From: Yunchengibacter salinarum
GTDB lineage: Bacteria > Pseudomonadota > Alphaproteobacteria > Sphingomonadales > Kordiimonadaceae
Direction: 5' to 3'
Assembly: GCF_037658235.1 (NCBI RefSeq)
Contig: NZ_JBBJLN010000007.1
Coordinates: 150,218 to 214,217 of the forward strand
DNA length: 64,000 nt
Program-made: the position numbers and the translations under genes
In this document: one piece after another, positions 62,021-64,000 of the stretch
Numbering within the stretch: position 1 is the first letter of the stretch
Layout of the letters: each line of letters starts with the position of its first letter
The notes under the pieces: model-generated
The model's input: the letters and a program-made list of their open reading frames with translations, nothing else
The model's database searches: none
What the model was told of the DNA's origin: nothing

Positions 62021-62593
62021 CTAGTGTTCGTGCTTGATACGGGTCACGACACCGCAGGCGATGCGGCCACCCGCGCCCGCCTGTTCGCCGTAACTGTCCG
62101 GGTATTGATGCACGATCACGGCGCTGCCGTCCGAATCCATCAGGGAATTGTCGGCGTCCGGGTTCAGGCTCACCAGATCGGTGAACATCTCGGCATTGGC
62201 GATCTCGTCCCCCTCGGCATGGATATTGGGCAGGTCGCCCGCGTGGCGGCCATCCCCATGATAAAAGCCGTGGCTGTTTCCTTCCGGGTTATAATGACCC
62301 CCAGCCGCCTTGAAGCCGTCCTCGCAGCTTCCCGTTTCATGCAGGTGGAAACCGTGCGCTCCGGCGGGGATATTGGTCAGCGATGCCTTTATATGCACGC
62401 CCTGATCGGTTTCGGTCAGCACCACTTTGCCGATCTCCCGGCCATCCTGATCATGCATCATGGCATTGGCCGTGTGCTGATCATGGGCCGTGGCCCCCTC
62501 TGGCGCCAGACCGAGAGACAAGGCACTCACGGCCAGGGCGCCAAGCGCCGCCATACCGGTTTTCCGCTGCCACTGGCGTCTATGTAATGTCAT
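62021..62593 (-). CDS. sodC: Cu/Zn superoxide dismutase, periplasmic
   Basis: The 190-residue protein has a signal peptide (residues 1-36, ending near ATAH) and a SodC domain. Copper ligands are in HGFHLHETGSC; zinc ligands are in GGHYNPEGNSHGFYHGDG and HAGDLPNIHAEGDE; VIVHQYPDSY holds a further copper-ligand His. Cys in GSCEDGF and in IACGVV form the conserved disulfide. It removes superoxide in the periplasm. AGGAGG supports the start. It stands alone. Confidence 0.95.
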   Translation of the reverse strand: MTLHRRQWQRKTGMAALGALAVSALSLGLAPEGATAHDQHTANAMMHDQDGREIGKVVLTETDQGVHIKASLTNIPAGAHGFHLHETGSCEDGFKAAGGHYNPEGNSHGFYHGDGRHAGDLPNIHAEGDEIANAEMFTDLVSLNPDADNSLMDSDGSAVIVHQYPDSYGEQAGAGGRIACGVVTRIKHEH

Positions 62594-62627
62594 GGATATC
62601 CTCCTGATTCCTGGCCATGATGATCAA

Positions 62628-63635
62628 TCATGTGGTCTTGAGATGGCCATTCTCCCCACCCTCAACAACCCCCGGCGCCGATGCCGCCTGCTGTATACGC
62701 TCCAGCACCCGTGTGGTGCGAAGACTGTCGGCCAGGGTCGGTGCCGAAGACTGACCGGCCTCAACGGCGGCGGCGAATGCGCGTAGCATGTCCACATAGG
62801 CATTGCCGCGGGAATATGTGAGCGCGCGCCCCGCACCATTCTTAAGCCGGATGTGAATATCCGATTGCGCGTTGATCTGGTTAAAGGGCTCCATGATCTC
62901 CACCTGGCCGCGCTCCCCCATGATATGCAGGCGCTGGCTGCGCTCGCTCCGCATGGATGCATGAAGGCTGGCAAGCCCGCCATCAAAGGTCAAAACGCAG
63001 GCCAGCCCCACGTCCATGGGAATATCAGGGTGAAGCTGCCGATCCGCCACAATGCGGGACGGCTCCTGCCCCATAAGGCGCAGCGTGCTGTCCACCAGAT
63101 AGGCGCCGATGTCCCAAAACACACCGGCCCCCAGCTCCGGCTGAAAGCGAATATTGGACGGGTCTTCCTTGAAATAGGTGAAATAGCCGTTGATCCCCGT
63201 CACCGGGCCGATTTCACCCGCCGCAAGAATGGCCTGAACGGCCCGCCACTGCGGATGAAAGCGATACATGAAGGCTTCCATGACGAACAGGTCCGGGTGT
63301 GCTTCGCTCGCCGCCTGCAAGGCCATGAGAGACTCCGCATCCAGCGCGACCGGCTTTTCCACCAGCACATGCTTGCCCGCCTCCAGCGCGCGTATGGCAT
63401 AAGGCACATGCTGAACATGCGGCAACGGAATATATACCGCGGTGACGGACGAATCCGCCAACAACGCCTCATAATTGTCATGCGCCCGATCAATGCCGTG
63501 CTTGCGGGCGAACGCAGACGCCCGATCACCGCTGCGGGACGCCACGGCCCTGACCGGATGCCGCAGCCGCCGCATTGCGGGAACAAGGCGCTCCTCGGCA
63601 ATTTTGGCGGTTCCGAGAATTCCCCAGTTCAGCAT
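62628..63635 (-). CDS. Gfo/Idh/MocA-family oxidoreductase
   Basis: The 335-residue NAD(P)-dependent oxidoreductase has an N-terminal Rossmann domain (WGILGTAKIAEERLVPAM; VAVYIPLPHVQHV-type segment) and the EKPVAL motif carrying the catalytic Lys at about residue 94, then a substrate domain starting ALEAFMYRFHPQW. Members act on sugars, inositols and dihydrodiols; the substrate here is unknown. ATG 63635 is set by AAGGAGG. It lies next to the rRNA operon end and has no pathway neighbours. Confidence 0.88.
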   Translation of the reverse strand: MLNWGILGTAKIAEERLVPAMRRLRHPVRAVASRSGDRASAFARKHGIDRAHDNYEALLADSSVTAVYIPLPHVQHVPYAIRALEAGKHVLVEKPVALDAESLMALQAASEAHPDLFVMEAFMYRFHPQWRAVQAILAAGEIGPVTGINGYFTYFKEDPSNIRFQPELGAGVFWDIGAYLVDSTLRLMGQEPSRIVADRQLHPDIPMDVGLACVLTFDGGLASLHASMRSERSQRLHIMGERGQVEIMEPFNQINAQSDIHIRLKNGAGRALTYSRGNAYVDMLRAFAAAVEAGQSSAPTLADSLRTTRVLERIQQAASAPGVVEGGENGHLKTT

Positions 63636-63836
63636 CGTCACAGCGCCTCCTTCGCCCACATCCTTTCCGCCGGACGCAGCCTGATGCGTCACCGCCCGCA
63701 TCCGCGCCCTTGGCCCTGATGCTAAAGCAATGACTTGTGATTGGAACCCGGCGCGTGAGTGCTGTCGATAATGTGATCCCGGCGCCGGGGGTCAAAAAAG
63801 CGGAAAAACCACCACACCGACGGGATGTCAGACAGC

Positions 63837-63874
63837 AAAAGCCCGGCGGACCTTCAAGGTCACGCCGGGCTTTT
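63837..63874. terminator. Strong hairpin terminator beyond 5S rRNA
   Basis: GCCCGGCG (63841-63848) pairs with CGCCGGGC (63863-63870), extended by the inner GACCTT/AAGGTC pairing, and is flanked by AAAA and TTTT. It works in both directions and ends the rRNA operon transcribed leftwards. Confidence 0.9.
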
Positions 63875-63923
63875 ACATTCATTTCAGTAAACAACGTGAT
63901 TTTTTTGTATCATTGATGGGCGG

Positions 63924-64000
63924 ATCTGGCGGCGACCTACTCTTCCGCGGCTTGAGCCGGAGTACCATCGGCGTAGGCCTGTTTCACTTCCGAGTTCGGG
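63924..64000 (-). rRNA. rrf: 5S ribosomal RNA, partial (3' part)
   Basis: The minus strand reads CCCGAACTCGGAAGTGAAAC at the window edge and ends with GTAGGTCGCCGCCAG, the conserved 3' half of bacterial 5S rRNA. The 5' part and the rest of the rRNA operon lie outside the window to the right. Confidence 0.95.

Overview
The window is a GC-rich chromosomal segment of a motile, aerobic alphaproteobacterium. The evidence is a CckA-type hybrid kinase gene next to flhB, a mitochondrial-type complex I accessory subunit (NDUFS4-like), a polyhydroxyalkanoate phasin, SdhE beside RecG and Mfd, GTTC-N7-GTTC SOS boxes and a bacterial ceramide (sphingolipid) locus. I cannot name the genus from the sequence; a sphingolipid-producing lineage is suggested. 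The only clearly AT-rich coding region is one KAP-family NTPase gene (26664-28100), which looks acquired.

Layout. 1-7177 is a flagellar export and basal-body block. flgB-flgC-fliE-fliQ-fliR-flhB-cckA run leftwards from a near-perfect sigma-54 promoter, and fhlB-fliO-fliP run rightwards. 7188-16970 holds a strictosidine-synthase-like protein, RF3, a phasin with a strong promoter and terminator, a DPP-IV-like peptidase, an alpha/beta hydrolase, threonine ammonia-lyase and an unknown secreted protein. 16978-23016 is recG, sdhE and mfd. A 588-bp convergent gap follows, with a LacI-type palindrome and a terminator that may bracket an untranslated RNA. 23605-31931 holds a DsbA-like protein, a small flagellar-like protein, moaA, nadK, the KAP gene, a PAS histidine kinase with a DUF2336 gene, and a flavin reductase. 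32095-35345 is flgL and flgK behind a second sigma-54 promoter; divergent from it is an S24 peptidase under three phased SOS half-sites. 36200-45332 has a solute-binding protein, an IS3-family remnant, tRNA-Arg and tRNA-Pro, the NDUFS4-like gene, a thioesterase/DUF192 pair, a double cold-shock protein, nhaB, xdhC-mocA, recX and a class V aminotransferase.

The most interesting region is 45792-58553. It contains all five genes known to be needed for ceramide synthesis in Caulobacter: acyl-ACP synthetase, ceramide reductase, dedicated ACP, serine palmitoyltransferase and the GNAT-like ceramide synthase. Between them lie a lipid kinase, a Tam41-like nucleotidyltransferase, a DUF2141 protein, an LptF/LptG-type permease pair and a MOP-family flippase. 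The last four plus-strand genes (lptF-like, lptG-like, flippase, ceramide synthase) are joined by 4-bp overlaps or a 1-bp gap. The arrangement suggests one system that makes, modifies and transports a sphingolipid; the transport role is inference.

The right end carries a short-chain dehydrogenase, glutaryl-CoA dehydrogenase, another acyl-CoA dehydrogenase, Cu/Zn superoxide dismutase, a Gfo/Idh/MocA oxidoreductase, and the 3' part of a 5S rRNA (minus strand) with its terminator.
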